13,279 nucleotides of DNA from a bacterium (GTDB lineage: Bacteria > Verrucomicrobiota > Kiritimatiellia > UBA8416 > CAMZLY01): contig DAOVUR010000029.1 of assembly GCA_030632465.1 (NCBI GenBank), forward strand, positions 1-13,279, in the 5' to 3' direction. The notes below the pieces were generated by a model, which was not told where the DNA came from, ran no database searches, and was given only the letters and a program-made list of their open reading frames with translations. The translations under genes were made by a program, and so were the position numbers. Positions 1 to 6,772 of the stretch are shown one piece after another (within the stretch, counting starts at the first letter, position 1; each line of letters begins with the position of its first letter).

Positions 1-1
1 A

Positions 2-373
2 ACAGCAGCAACTCCCATACTGGATGAGTCTGATATTGAGAAGTCGTCGGTGGTCAAGGTTGTGACAGCTCAGGATGGGCGTGCTTTGTATTTTTCTCGA
101 TCGGTGATTCCTTGTATCCGTGATAACGATGGGATTTCTGGTAGAGAGCTTTATAGACGCCATTTGGGTGTTTATGTATATCGCCGTGAGTTTTTGGAGC
201 GGCTAGTTGATACTGCGCCATGTGCATTGGAGAATGCGGAGAAGCTTGAGCAGTTGCGTGCATTATATATTGGTGCTAATATGATTGTGGTTGATACGGA
301 TGATGTTGGTATAGGTGTTGATACACCAGAAGATGTTGTGTTGGTTGAAAAGATAATATCGGCGCGTGGATAG
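2..373 (+). CDS. kdsB: CMP-KDO synthetase (3-deoxy-manno-octulosonate cytidylyltransferase), C-terminal part
   Basis: This enzyme activates KDO with CTP to CMP-KDO, the donor used to attach KDO to lipid A in the cytoplasm. The gene runs off the left edge: the frame is open from base 2 and only about 123 of the usual roughly 245 residues are present. Recognisable KdsB segments are ALYFSRSVIP (the sugar and nucleotide site region), HLGVYVYRREFL, the LE.AEKLEQLRAL helix, and the C-terminal VGIGVDTPEDVVLVEKI. The stop is TAG at 371-373, and kdsA follows after about 50 bases, so the two KDO genes are probably co-transcribed. An internal GTG at 50 is not a real start, because homology continues upstream of it. 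The family call is secure; the missing N-terminal half (CTP-binding loop) cannot be judged. Confidence 0.93.
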   Translation, partial: TAATPILDESDIEKSSVVKVVTAQDGRALYFSRSVIPCIRDNDGISGRELYRRHLGVYVYRREFLERLVDTAPCALENAEKLEQLRALYIGANMIVVDTDDVGIGVDTPEDVVLVEKIISARG

Positions 374-425
374 ATTTTGTAGAGTGTTTTAAGGTTGAAT
401 ATATAGATTTAGATAGGTGGAATTT

Positions 426-1241
426 ATGAAGGTTGTAAATGTTGCAGGAGTGAAGTTTGGTAAACGTAAGTCTTTGGCGTTGATTGCTGGGCCTTGCGTG
501 ATAGAAAGCCGTAAGGGTTGTGTTGATCTTGCTGGGCGTTTGGTGCGTTTGGCGAAAGAGGAAGATATCCCTTTTGTTTTTAAGGCGTCGTATGACAAGG
601 CTAATCGTTCTTCTCATAAGTCATTTCGTGGTCCTGGTATAGATGAAGGCTTGGATATTCTAGCAGAGATTAAGGAGCGGTATGGCGTGCCGGTTTTGAC
701 TGACGTGCATAGTGTTGCTGAGGTTGGTGCGGTGGCAAAAGTGGTAGATATCTTGCAGATTCCAGCATTTTTATGCAGGCAGACGGATTTAATTGTGGCC
801 GCGGCTGAGAGTGGTAAGGTTGTTAATATCAAGAAGGGTCAGTTTATGGCGCCTGAAGATATGATCAATGTGATTGCGAAAGCTGAGTCTACAGGGACAA
901 AGAAAATCATCCTTACAGAGCGTGGTGCAAGTTTTGGTTATAATAATCTAGTTGCAGATATGAGAAGTCTGCTTATACTACGGGAGATGGGATATCCAGT
1001 TGTATTTGATGCTACGCATAGTGTGCAGCGACCTGGAGGTGCAGGAAGTAGCTCCTCTGGAGATTCTAAATGGGCGCCAGCATTGGCTAGGGCAGCGGTG
1101 GCTGTTGGTTGTGATGGCGTATTTATTGAAACACATGTAAAGCCAGAAGAGGCGTTGTCTGATAAGGATAACACTTTGAAGTTTTCTTCGTTGAGAAAGA
1201 TTTGGAGAGAGTTGAAGGAGATTAATAAAATTGTTAGCTAA
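426..1241 (+). CDS. kdsA: 3-deoxy-8-phosphooctulonate synthase, metal-dependent class
   Basis: KdsA condenses phosphoenolpyruvate with arabinose 5-phosphate to KDO 8-phosphate, the committed step of KDO synthesis. I place the start at ATG 426 because AGGTGG (415-420) lies 5 bases upstream; the in-frame GTG at 417 falls inside that ribosome site. This gives 271 residues, close to the usual 280. Family motifs in order are LIAGPCVIES, KASYDKANRSS, RGPGIDEGL, QIPAFLCRQTDL, KKGQFMAPEDM, LTERGASFGY, FDATHSVQRPGG and FIETHVKPEEALSD. Cys24 in GPC, with His198, Glu235 and Asp246, matches the metal ligand set of the Aquifex-type enzyme; the metal-independent E. coli type has Asn at the Cys position. 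The stop overlaps the TTG start of lptC, suggesting coupled translation. No kdsD or kdsC gene lies between kdsA and the lpt genes, unlike enterobacteria. Confidence 0.97.
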   Translation: MKVVNVAGVKFGKRKSLALIAGPCVIESRKGCVDLAGRLVRLAKEEDIPFVFKASYDKANRSSHKSFRGPGIDEGLDILAEIKERYGVPVLTDVHSVAEVGAVAKVVDILQIPAFLCRQTDLIVAAAESGKVVNIKKGQFMAPEDMINVIAKAESTGTKKIILTERGASFGYNNLVADMRSLLILREMGYPVVFDATHSVQRPGGAGSSSSGDSKWAPALARAAVAVGCDGVFIETHVKPEEALSDKDNTLKFSSLRKIWRELKEINKIVS

Positions 1242-1713
1242 TAAAAGTTTATTTATTACGGGGTTAGGATTGATTGTTATGTCAATTCTGACTCATCTGC
1301 TTATAGCAGAAGAGATGGCTACGCCGGTTAAGAATCTGCGTCTGCCGATGGAGTATTATGAGGGTGGTGCAGTGAAGACTCAGTTAAAGGCTGGCTTTGC
1401 ATTGGTGCCGCCGAAAGGGATTATCATTGCTTCTAATGTTGTGATGGAGATGTTTTTTGAAGATGGCTCTACTAATGTAGTTATGACGGCAGAGAGTTGT
1501 CGGTATGATCGTGCTAAAGAGATGGCAAGTTCTGCTGGTAAAGTAAAGATCGTGCGTGATGATGTTATTCTTACAGGAAAAGGGTTTGAGTGGTTTTCGG
1601 ATAGGGAGCGGGTAAAGATATTGTCGGAGGCCAAGATTGTTCTGCGTCGTAAGGCTGGCAAGTCTAAGGGAAGTTTGCTAAATAAATTTACAGGGGGTAA
1701 GGAGAAGAAATGA
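1231..1713 (+). CDS. lptC: LptC-like LPS export protein, inner-membrane anchored
   Basis: LptC is the bitopic inner-membrane protein that receives LPS from the LptBFG transporter and passes it to periplasmic LptA. The start is TTG 1231 with AAGGAG (1215-1220) 10 bases upstream, and it overlaps the end of kdsA by 11 bases. The 160-residue product has one hydrophobic segment at about residues 5-25 (uncleaved anchor), then a periplasmic part with the alternating beta pattern of the OstA/LptC fold, for example residues 66-138 around VMEMFFEDGS, AESCRYDR and VILTGKGFEW. It ends in a basic, Lys-rich tail. Sequence conservation in LptC is low, so the call rests on size, topology, fold pattern and position just before lptA and lptB. 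Its last four bases overlap the lptA start (ATGA), a classic coupling arrangement. Confidence 0.82.
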   Translation: MLANKSLFITGLGLIVMSILTHLLIAEEMATPVKNLRLPMEYYEGGAVKTQLKAGFALVPPKGIIIASNVVMEMFFEDGSTNVVMTAESCRYDRAKEMASSAGKVKIVRDDVILTGKGFEWFSDRERVKILSEAKIVLRRKAGKSKGSLLNKFTGGKEKK

Positions 1714-2222
1714 AGAAATATTTAAATCTAACATTGGTGCTATTTTTTGTTCTGTCTGGGGTTGTATTGGTTACAGCTGAGCCTTCTGTGGGTAACGTTA
1801 CCAAGACGATAATTACTTCGGACCAGATGTCTTATGACTATAAGCGTTCAATTGCTATCTTTCAGGATAATGTTGTTGTGGTTGATCCGCAGGTTAGGCT
1901 GGAGGCTGATGCGTTGACGGTTCTTTTTGGTAGCACGAATGAAGTGAAGTCGGTGACGGCTATTGGTAGCGTTCGTATTAAGAGTGGTGACAAGTCTGCA
2001 ACTTGTAATAAGGCTATCTATATCATACGAACCGGTGAGATACTACTTACGGGTAATGCGAAGTTGATGCGTAATAGTGATGCTCTTGAGGGTAAGCAGA
2101 TTACATTTTGGGTTAATGAGGAGAGGGTTGTTTGCAAGCCTGGCAAGCTGACGATACATCCTTCTCGTGGTGGTGACTCTGGTGGTACTGATATTTTTGA
2201 TTTAGGCAGTGGTAATAAATAG
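1710..2222 (+). CDS. lptA: LptA-like periplasmic LPS transport protein (OstA family)
   Basis: LptA proteins polymerise head to tail to form the periplasmic bridge that conducts LPS from LptC to outer-membrane LptD. The start ATG 1710 has AAGGAG five bases upstream (1699-1704) and overlaps the lptC stop. The 170-residue product begins with a signal peptide (MKKYLN, hydrophobic core to about residue 22, probable cleavage after VTA at residue 23). Residues 31-150 show the repetitive OstA pattern: SDQMSYDYKRSIAIFQDNV, LEADALTVLF, VTAIGSVRIKSGDKSATCNKAIY, GNAKLMRNSDALEG and ITFWVNEERV. Length matches the family (about 185 in E. coli). A Gly/Ser-rich C-terminus (residues 153-170) is probably disordered. 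Together with lptC and lptB the assignment is strong. Confidence 0.92.
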   Translation: MKKYLNLTLVLFFVLSGVVLVTAEPSVGNVTKTIITSDQMSYDYKRSIAIFQDNVVVVDPQVRLEADALTVLFGSTNEVKSVTAIGSVRIKSGDKSATCNKAIYIIRTGEILLTGNAKLMRNSDALEGKQITFWVNEERVVCKPGKLTIHPSRGGDSGGTDIFDLGSGNK

Positions 2223-2238
2223 TTGAAAGATTTATAAA

Positions 2239-2976
2239 ATGAGTGATGTGGCTGGTAGCTTGCTTAAAGTTGATGGGATCTCTAAATCGTATAAGGGGCG
2301 CAATGTTGTTAATGGCGTTTCTATTGAGGTAGATAAGGGTGAGATTGTTGGGTTGTTGGGCCCTAATGGTGCTGGCAAGACGACCTCTTTTTATATGGTG
2401 GTTGGTCTGATTCGTTCTGATTCTGGTACGATTATGTTTAACAACAAGAACATTGCAAATATGCCGGTCTATCAACGTGCACGACTCGGGATCGGGTATT
2501 TATCGCAGGAACCGTCGGTTTTTAGAAAATTGACTGTTGAAGATAATGTTATGTCTATTCTTGAGACGTTGCATATTTCTGCATCTGAGCGACGCACCCG
2601 TTTGACTACCTTGTTAAAGGATTTGGGGTTGGAAAAGTTAGCTAAGCAGCGTGCTTATACCTTGAGTGGTGGTGAACGTAGGCGTTTGGAGATTTCGAGA
2701 GCATTAGTGACGCGTCCTTCTATTTTGATGCTTGATGAGCCTTTTAGTGGTGTGGATCCGCTTGCTGTTGGTGATATTCAGGATATTATTTTAGGGTTAC
2801 GTGATCGTGGTCTTGGTATTTTCATTACGGATCACAATGTTCGCGAGACTTTGTCTGTAGTTGATAGAGCGTATTTGATGTTCGAAGGAAAGATTATTCG
2901 TGAAGGAGAGAGTTCATTTCTGGTTAACGACCATATGAGCCGCGAGCTGTATCTTGGACATAGCTTTAAAATGTAA
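2239..2976 (+). CDS. lptB: LPS export ABC transporter ATP-binding protein
   Basis: LptB is the cytoplasmic ATPase that powers extraction of LPS from the inner membrane by LptFG. The 245-residue protein (241 in E. coli) has all ABC ATPase elements: Walker A GPNGAGKTT (41-49), Q-loop Gln90 in YLSQEPSVF, signature LSGGERRR (142-149), Walker B ILMLDE (162-167) with catalytic Glu167, D-loop SGVDP, and H-loop His199 in FITDHNVRET. The YLSQEPSVFRKLTV stretch and the terminal YLGHSF are typical of LptB rather than other ABC ATPases. The ribosome site is weak (GAAAG about 10 bases upstream). The gene lies 16 bases after lptA, in the same operon. LptF and LptG are not in the window. Confidence 0.96.
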   Translation: MSDVAGSLLKVDGISKSYKGRNVVNGVSIEVDKGEIVGLLGPNGAGKTTSFYMVVGLIRSDSGTIMFNNKNIANMPVYQRARLGIGYLSQEPSVFRKLTVEDNVMSILETLHISASERRTRLTTLLKDLGLEKLAKQRAYTLSGGERRRLEISRALVTRPSILMLDEPFSGVDPLAVGDIQDIILGLRDRGLGIFITDHNVRETLSVVDRAYLMFEGKIIREGESSFLVNDHMSRELYLGHSFKM

Positions 2977-3006
2977 CTATTGTTATTTACTAGCAAGAAT
3001 TATTGT

Positions 3007-3039
3007 TTGGACTTTGGTTATAAAATTTGCGACTATAAT
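3007..3039 (+). promoter_or_regulatory. possible sigma70-type promoter upstream of hpf
   Basis: The 126-base gap between lptB and hpf (2977-3102) is much more AT-rich than the genes around it and has no open frame of note. A perfect TATAAT lies at 3034-3039. Candidate -35 boxes are TTGGTT at 3014-3019 (spacing 14, short) or TTGGAC at 3007-3012 (spacing 21, long), so neither is ideal. The gap suggests that hpf-hprK-ptsH-ptsI may start its own transcript. I see no clear terminator hairpin after lptB, so read-through is also possible. Confidence 0.28.
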
Positions 3040-3102
3040 TAATAGAATACAATTTGATTAGTTTATAATTAGATATAAAACTGAATATAAGGAGGGATTA
3101 AA

Positions 3103-3450
3103 ATGTCAATTGAAGTAACGGTAAGGCATGATGATATAGTAAAAAGCACTCAGGAATATGTGAAAGCTAGAGCTGAAGAGATTATGGCTGAGTTTACGAG
3201 AGTGGAGCATGTGCATGTGACTTTGAATAAAGAGCATCGTCAGTTTATTGTGCATCTCTTTGCGCAGGCCAAGAATCATATTCGGGTTGAAGCTGATGCT
3301 GAGGATGATAATATTAATACGGCAATTGAGGGTGCGATTGATAAGTTATCTAGGCAGTTAAGGAAATTGCGCGATAAAGTTCAGGATCATAAAGTTGTTA
3401 TGAAGCATGTTGAGAGTCATCGTGGTGAGGAAGTGGAGACGGAGGCATGA
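3103..3450 (+). CDS. hpf: ribosome hibernation-promoting factor, short form
   Basis: HPF binds the small ribosomal subunit at the mRNA/tRNA channel and helps inactivate ribosomes in slow growth or starvation. The 115-residue product shows the S30AE/YfiA fold pattern: beta strand MSIEVTVRHDDI, helix TQEYVKARAEEI, strands HVHVTLNKEHRQFIVHLFAQAKNHIRVEADAED, and a second helix NTAIEGAIDKLSRQLRKLRDKVQDHK (the usual AI..A.DKL..QL.K.K motif). The acidic tail after about residue 100 is too short to be the dimerisation domain of long HPF, so this is the short type. It has the strongest ribosome site of the window, AAGGAGGG at 3089-3096, six bases before ATG, predicting high expression. Its last four bases overlap the hprK start. 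An hpf gene downstream of lptB matches proteobacterial order, minus rpoN. Confidence 0.93.
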   Translation: MSIEVTVRHDDIVKSTQEYVKARAEEIMAEFTRVEHVHVTLNKEHRQFIVHLFAQAKNHIRVEADAEDDNINTAIEGAIDKLSRQLRKLRDKVQDHKVVMKHVESHRGEEVETEA

Positions 3451-4415
3451 TCAAGCAGGCGGTAAAAAAGCAACTGATAACAGTTGGTGATTTTATTGAA
3501 GCTAGTAGTGATACCATGCCTATGACTTTGGTGGCTGGTAAGTCGGGGTTGAAGCGTAGAATTAATGAGCCAGCAATTAATCGTCCTGGCTTGGCTTTAA
3601 CTGGTTTCTATAAATATTTTGCTCATAAAAGAATTCAGGTTCTTGGGCTTGCTGAGATATCTTATTTGTCATCGTTGAGTAAGGCAAAAAGAGGTAAGTG
3701 TCTTCGTGAATTCTTTGGTGCAAAACTTCCGTGTGTGGTTGTCACAAGAGGTAAGACTATATTGCCAGCAATGATTGAGTTGGCTGATGAGTTTCGTGTT
3801 CCGCTATTGAAAACAACAGCTGTCACAAAGGATTTTGTTAATGCTACAACAATAATCATGGAGAATCTTAGTGCGCCTCGTTCTCAGATCCAGGGTACGA
3901 TGATGGAGATCATGGGAATTGGTGTTTTAATTGATGGGGCTCCAGGGATTGGTAAAAGTGATACTGCTTTAGCTCTTATACGAAAAGGTAACGCGCTGGT
4001 TTCTGATGATGTGACATCTATGCGAGTTGATAGTGCTGGATCTATTATTGCCTCACCAGTTAATATTACTCGTTATCATATGGAGATTAGGGGATTGGGG
4101 ATTATACATGTTCCAAGTCTCTTCGGCGTCTCATCAGTGCGTAACGAGAAGAAGCTGGATGCGGTGATTACGCTTTGTAGCGAGAGTCAAAGAGCAAAAG
4201 AGTTTAGGGGTGGCGATAAGTTGCCGGCAGTGGAAATTCTTGGTGTAGAGGTTCCGCATATAGTTATTGCTGTTATTCCTGGCAGGGACATTGCCAATAT
4301 CGTTGAGGCGGCTACACTTGACCTGAAGTTGAAAAAGCTAGGGCATGATGCTGAGAAAGAGCTGGATGAGCGTCTTGTAAGTATAATGACTGGCGGCCAA
4401 GCTGTTACGGATTAA
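3447..4415 (+). CDS. hprK: HPr kinase/phosphorylase
   Basis: HprK phosphorylates HPr on Ser46 with ATP or pyrophosphate and reverses this by phosphorolysis, linking energy state to regulation. The full-length 322-residue protein (about 310 in Bacillus) has the N-terminal domain (about 1-135) and the C-terminal kinase domain: Walker A GAPGIGKS (164-171), Asp187-Asp188 in LVSDDV, the family signature HMEIRGLGII (211-220), and the C-terminal PGRDIANIVEAA helix region. A deviation stands out: the segment before the P-loop reads QIQGTMMEI, with Gln149 where HprK normally has the conserved HG(V/T) histidine needed for catalysis. The P-loop is also GAPG rather than GDSG. The gene overlaps hpf by 4 bases and is followed 14 bases later by its substrate gene ptsH. 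The family call is firm; which of the two activities survives is uncertain. Confidence 0.93.
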   Translation: MIKQAVKKQLITVGDFIEASSDTMPMTLVAGKSGLKRRINEPAINRPGLALTGFYKYFAHKRIQVLGLAEISYLSSLSKAKRGKCLREFFGAKLPCVVVTRGKTILPAMIELADEFRVPLLKTTAVTKDFVNATTIIMENLSAPRSQIQGTMMEIMGIGVLIDGAPGIGKSDTALALIRKGNALVSDDVTSMRVDSAGSIIASPVNITRYHMEIRGLGIIHVPSLFGVSSVRNEKKLDAVITLCSESQRAKEFRGGDKLPAVEILGVEVPHIVIAVIPGRDIANIVEAATLDLKLKKLGHDAEKELDERLVSIMTGGQAVTD

Positions 4416-4429
4416 TTAGTGGTGAAATT

Positions 4430-4696
4430 GTGATTGAGCGTAAATTAAAGATAGTAAATAAACTGGGGATTCATGCCCGTCCGGCATCGATGATTGTTAG
4501 AACTGCGTCAAAATTTGATGCTGATATTTATATCGATAAGGATGGTGTGAAGGTTTCTGCTAAGAGTATTATGGGATTAATGACGTTGGCCGCTTCATTT
4601 GGTACAGTATTAACATTATCGGTTGATGGCGATGATGCTGATATGGTTCTTGATACGTTTCAAGAGCTTTTTGCGTCTAAGTTTGAGGAAGAATAG
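4430..4696 (+). CDS. ptsH: phosphocarrier protein HPr
   Basis: HPr carries phosphate from enzyme I (on His15) and can be phosphorylated by HprK on Ser46. The 88-residue product starts at GTG 4430, with GGTGA (4421-4425) just upstream. With this start, the active histidine in LGIHARPAS falls exactly at residue 15 and the regulatory serine in AKSIMGLM exactly at residue 46, which supports the start and shows that both phosphorylation sites are kept. The rest matches the family (SIMGLMTLAA, then an acidic C-terminal helix). It sits between hprK and ptsI, so kinase, carrier and phosphoryl donor are co-encoded. Ser46 together with a full-length HprK indicates this HPr is regulated by serine phosphorylation, as in Firmicutes and some Gram-negatives. 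Confidence 0.97.
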   Translation: MIERKLKIVNKLGIHARPASMIVRTASKFDADIYIDKDGVKVSAKSIMGLMTLAASFGTVLTLSVDGDDADMVLDTFQELFASKFEEE

Positions 4697-4711
4697 ACTG
4701 GTTGAATTTCA

Positions 4712-6478
4712 GTGAATGCTAAAACAAAGAGAAATATAACCTTACGAGGTATGGGGGTTTCGCCGGGGGTTGTTATTGGCCCTGCGTATCTACTTATGCC
4801 GGAGTCTGTATGTGTTGTTCGTCATAAGATTTCCAAAGATGCTGTTTATGGTGATATTGAGCGTTTCGAGGATGCGTTAATAGAAACTAGGCAGCAGATA
4901 AAGGAACTCCAGAGCAATCTCGAGCAGAACGCAACTGTCCAGGAGGCGAGTATTCTTGATGCGCATCTTATGGCGCTTGATGACCATGTGTTTGTTGGTA
5001 ATGTCATAAAGAAGATAGAAGCTCAGACTAATGTTGAAGCAGCTGTTAGTGAAGTTCTGGAAAGTTACGCAAAAATCTTATCATCAGTAGATGATGAATA
5101 TCTGAGTGAGCGTTCTGCGGATGTTCGTGATGTTGCAAGACGTATGATTAATAATCTCACAAAAGCAACTGATGCTTCGGTATTGGATCTTCGTCACAAG
5201 CATGTTGTTATCGCTAGGGATCTTTCGCCTAGTGAGACTGCTGGTATGCGTAAAGATATGGTGATTGGGTTTGCTACGGAGGTTGGCAGTCCTACTTCTC
5301 ATTCGGCAGTTATGGCGCGTGCATTGGAGATTCCTGCTGTTGTTTGTCTGCATGATGTGAGTAAGATTGTTGAGCCGGGTGATGAGGTTCTTATTGATGG
5401 TAATAAGGGTTTCTTTATCATTAATCCAACGCCTGAGCAGATGGAAAAGTATGGGCGTGTAGAGAAGGCTCGTAAGACGATAGAACGAGGTTTGGTTACT
5501 CTGCAGCATAAACCAGCGGAGACAACCGACGGATATAGGATCACGTTGTCGGCTAATACTGAGGGGTTGCAAGAGGTTGATGCCGTCTTGCGGCATGGTG
5601 CTGAAGGTGTTGGGCTTTTTAGATCGGAATATCTATATCTCGCGGCTAAAGGTTGTATAGATGAGGAGTCGCAGACTGCAGTTTATACACAGGTTGCCGA
5701 ACGATTATCACCTGCGCCGGTGATTATTCGTACTATGGATATTGGCGGAGATAAAATGTTGGATGGCCCGCATTTCGAACGTGAGAGTAATCCTTTTCTT
5801 GGTTGTCGTTCTATTCGTTTGTCGTTACTTTATCCTAAACCATTTAAGATTCAGTTGCGTTCTATTTTACGCGCCAGTGTTCATGGGAATGTTAAGTTGA
5901 TGTATCCCATGATCAGTAATATTAATGAGATTATTCAAGCCAATGAAATTTTAGAAGAGGCTAAGAGAGAGCTTGCTGCTGAAAAGGTTCCATTTAAGAA
6001 GGATATTGAGGTCGGGATTATGGTTGAGATTCCTGCGGCTGTTATGACGGCAGATGTTTTGGCGCAACATGTAGACTTTTTCAGTATCGGAACTAACGAT
6101 CTTATTCAGTATACACTTGCGGTTGATAGGGTTAATGAGCGTGTGGCATATCTTTATGAGCCTACGCATCCTGCTGTCTTAAAGCTTATTAAGCAGACTG
6201 TAGATGCTGGGCATAAGCATGGTATTTGGGTTGGGTTATGTGGCGAGATGGCTGCTGATCCTATGTTGGTTTCGTTATTGCTTGGCCTCGGCATTGATGA
6301 GTTAAGTGTGTCACCAGCAGCAGTGCCGATGATTAAGGATTCTATTCGTAGTGTTAGTTTTGTACAGGCGAAGGAGCTTGCCGAAAAATCTCTTAAATGC
6401 CAAACAGGCGATGAGGTGCTTGGTCTCTGTCGTAAGTTGACTAATAAGGTTGCGCCAGAGCTTATGGAAATAATGTAG
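4712..6478 (+). CDS. ptsI: PTS enzyme I (phosphoenolpyruvate-protein phosphotransferase)
   Basis: Enzyme I autophosphorylates from PEP and passes phosphate to HPr His15 in the cytoplasm. The 588-residue product (575 in E. coli) has all parts: the N-terminal GVSPGVVIGPA strand, the HPr-binding helical domain (about 35-150), active His197 in GSPTSHSAVMAR, GLFRSEYLYL (about 301-310), the TIM-barrel PEP site with RTMDIGGDK, NPFLGCRSIR, VEIPAAV, FFSIGTNDLIQY, and active Cys510 in GLCGEMA. The usual GG(R)TSH around the histidine reads GSPTSH here. The start is GTG 4712, with an in-frame TGA nine bases upstream; ATG 4751 would remove the first beta strand. The ribosome site is weak. No EII sugar permease gene is nearby, so the phosphate acceptor beyond HPr is unknown from this window and the chain may be regulatory. 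Confidence 0.96.
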   Translation: MNAKTKRNITLRGMGVSPGVVIGPAYLLMPESVCVVRHKISKDAVYGDIERFEDALIETRQQIKELQSNLEQNATVQEASILDAHLMALDDHVFVGNVIKKIEAQTNVEAAVSEVLESYAKILSSVDDEYLSERSADVRDVARRMINNLTKATDASVLDLRHKHVVIARDLSPSETAGMRKDMVIGFATEVGSPTSHSAVMARALEIPAVVCLHDVSKIVEPGDEVLIDGNKGFFIINPTPEQMEKYGRVEKARKTIERGLVTLQHKPAETTDGYRITLSANTEGLQEVDAVLRHGAEGVGLFRSEYLYLAAKGCIDEESQTAVYTQVAERLSPAPVIIRTMDIGGDKMLDGPHFERESNPFLGCRSIRLSLLYPKPFKIQLRSILRASVHGNVKLMYPMISNINEIIQANEILEEAKRELAAEKVPFKKDIEVGIMVEIPAAVMTADVLAQHVDFFSIGTNDLIQYTLAVDRVNERVAYLYEPTHPAVLKLIKQTVDAGHKHGIWVGLCGEMAADPMLVSLLLGLGIDELSVSPAAVPMIKDSIRSVSFVQAKELAEKSLKCQTGDEVLGLCRKLTNKVAPELMEIM

Positions 6479-6511
6479 CGTCGCTACGCTCGCTAGGCTC
6501 TCTCGGAGACG
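6475..6511 (+). repeat. short palindromic repeat overlapping the ptsI stop codon
   Basis: GTAGCG (6475-6480) and CGCTAC (6482-6487) form a perfect inverted pair around a single T. The ptsI stop codon TAG (6476-6478) lies inside the left arm. The CGCTA unit recurs at 6491-6495, and a small TCTC/GAGA inverted pair follows. The GC-rich, non-coding composition contrasts with ptsI. It resembles the small dispersed palindromes seen in many environmental genomes, but only one copy of this exact form is in the window. Confidence 0.45.
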
Positions 6512-6583
6512 TTGCACTACGACATTTTATACCTTATTGCGAAGCCGAGGGTTTAATGTCCAGCAGCTTGCTGCGTCATGAAT

Positions 6584-6668
6584 TGTAGGGCTGGAACGGC
6601 TGAGGTACGATGCCTTCCAGCCAGGCCCGGCGGGAAGGTTTCGCAAGCTCAACCGTTCCAGCCCTACA
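6584..6668 (+). repeat. 85-bp palindromic element with 21-bp arms (REP/MITE-like)
   Basis: The left arm TGTAGGGCTGGAACGG (6584-6599) is perfectly complementary to CCGTTCCAGCCCTACA (6653-6668). Allowing one mismatch, the arms extend to 21 bases (6584-6604 with 6648-6668). Inside is a second inverted pair, CCTTCC (6613-6618) with GGAAGG (6633-6638), so the RNA or extruded DNA would form a long stem with an internal hairpin. It is GC-rich against an AT-leaning background. No obvious target-site duplication flanks it and no transposase is near. This could be a REP-type or miniature transposable element, or a transcript-end structure. The structure is seen directly; its class is inference. Confidence 0.72.
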
Positions 6669-6680
6669 GTAAATAGACAC

Positions 6681-6700
6681 CTTCGGGGCTTGCCCTGAGG
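6681..6700 (+). repeat. short hairpin repeat, 9-bp stem
   Basis: CTTCGGGGC pairs with GCCCTGAGG across a TT loop, giving nine pairs including two G-T wobbles. It begins 12 bases after the 85-bp element. The CCTTCGG start and the GAGGAGCAT end resemble the second copy-like element between the b-delta and gamma genes (12462-12485). No T run follows, so it is not a clear intrinsic terminator. It may belong to a dispersed repeat family. Confidence 0.5.
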
Positions 6701-6772
6701 AGCATCATTAATCATTATTATCTCCCCTTTTTCCTTTTCCTTGCGTATCTGATTTTGCTACGATGAGAGCAT

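Larger units (their letters stand above)
6479..6772 (+). other. non-coding gap rich in palindromes between ptsI and the next gene
   Basis: This 294-base gap carries no convincing gene on either strand. Its first two thirds are GC-rich compared with the flanking genes and consist of successive inverted repeats (given separately), plus a minor hairpin GCAGC-TT-GCTGC at 6563-6574. The last 70 bases are AT-rich with a pyrimidine run (6721-6742) and lead into the next start codon. I see only poor -35/-10 matches there. The palindromes may end or stabilise the hpf-hprK-ptsHI transcript, but none is followed directly by a T run, so a standard intrinsic terminator is not shown. Confidence 0.6.

Noticed and set aside
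2977..3102. Sigma54 (GG-N10-GC) promoter before hpf
   Set aside because: No TGGCAC...TTGCA-type pair with correct spacing is present in the gap.
6681..6730. Intrinsic terminator at the 6681-6700 hairpin
   Set aside because: No T run follows the stem directly; the pyrimidine tract begins about 20 bases later, so I list it only as a hairpin repeat.
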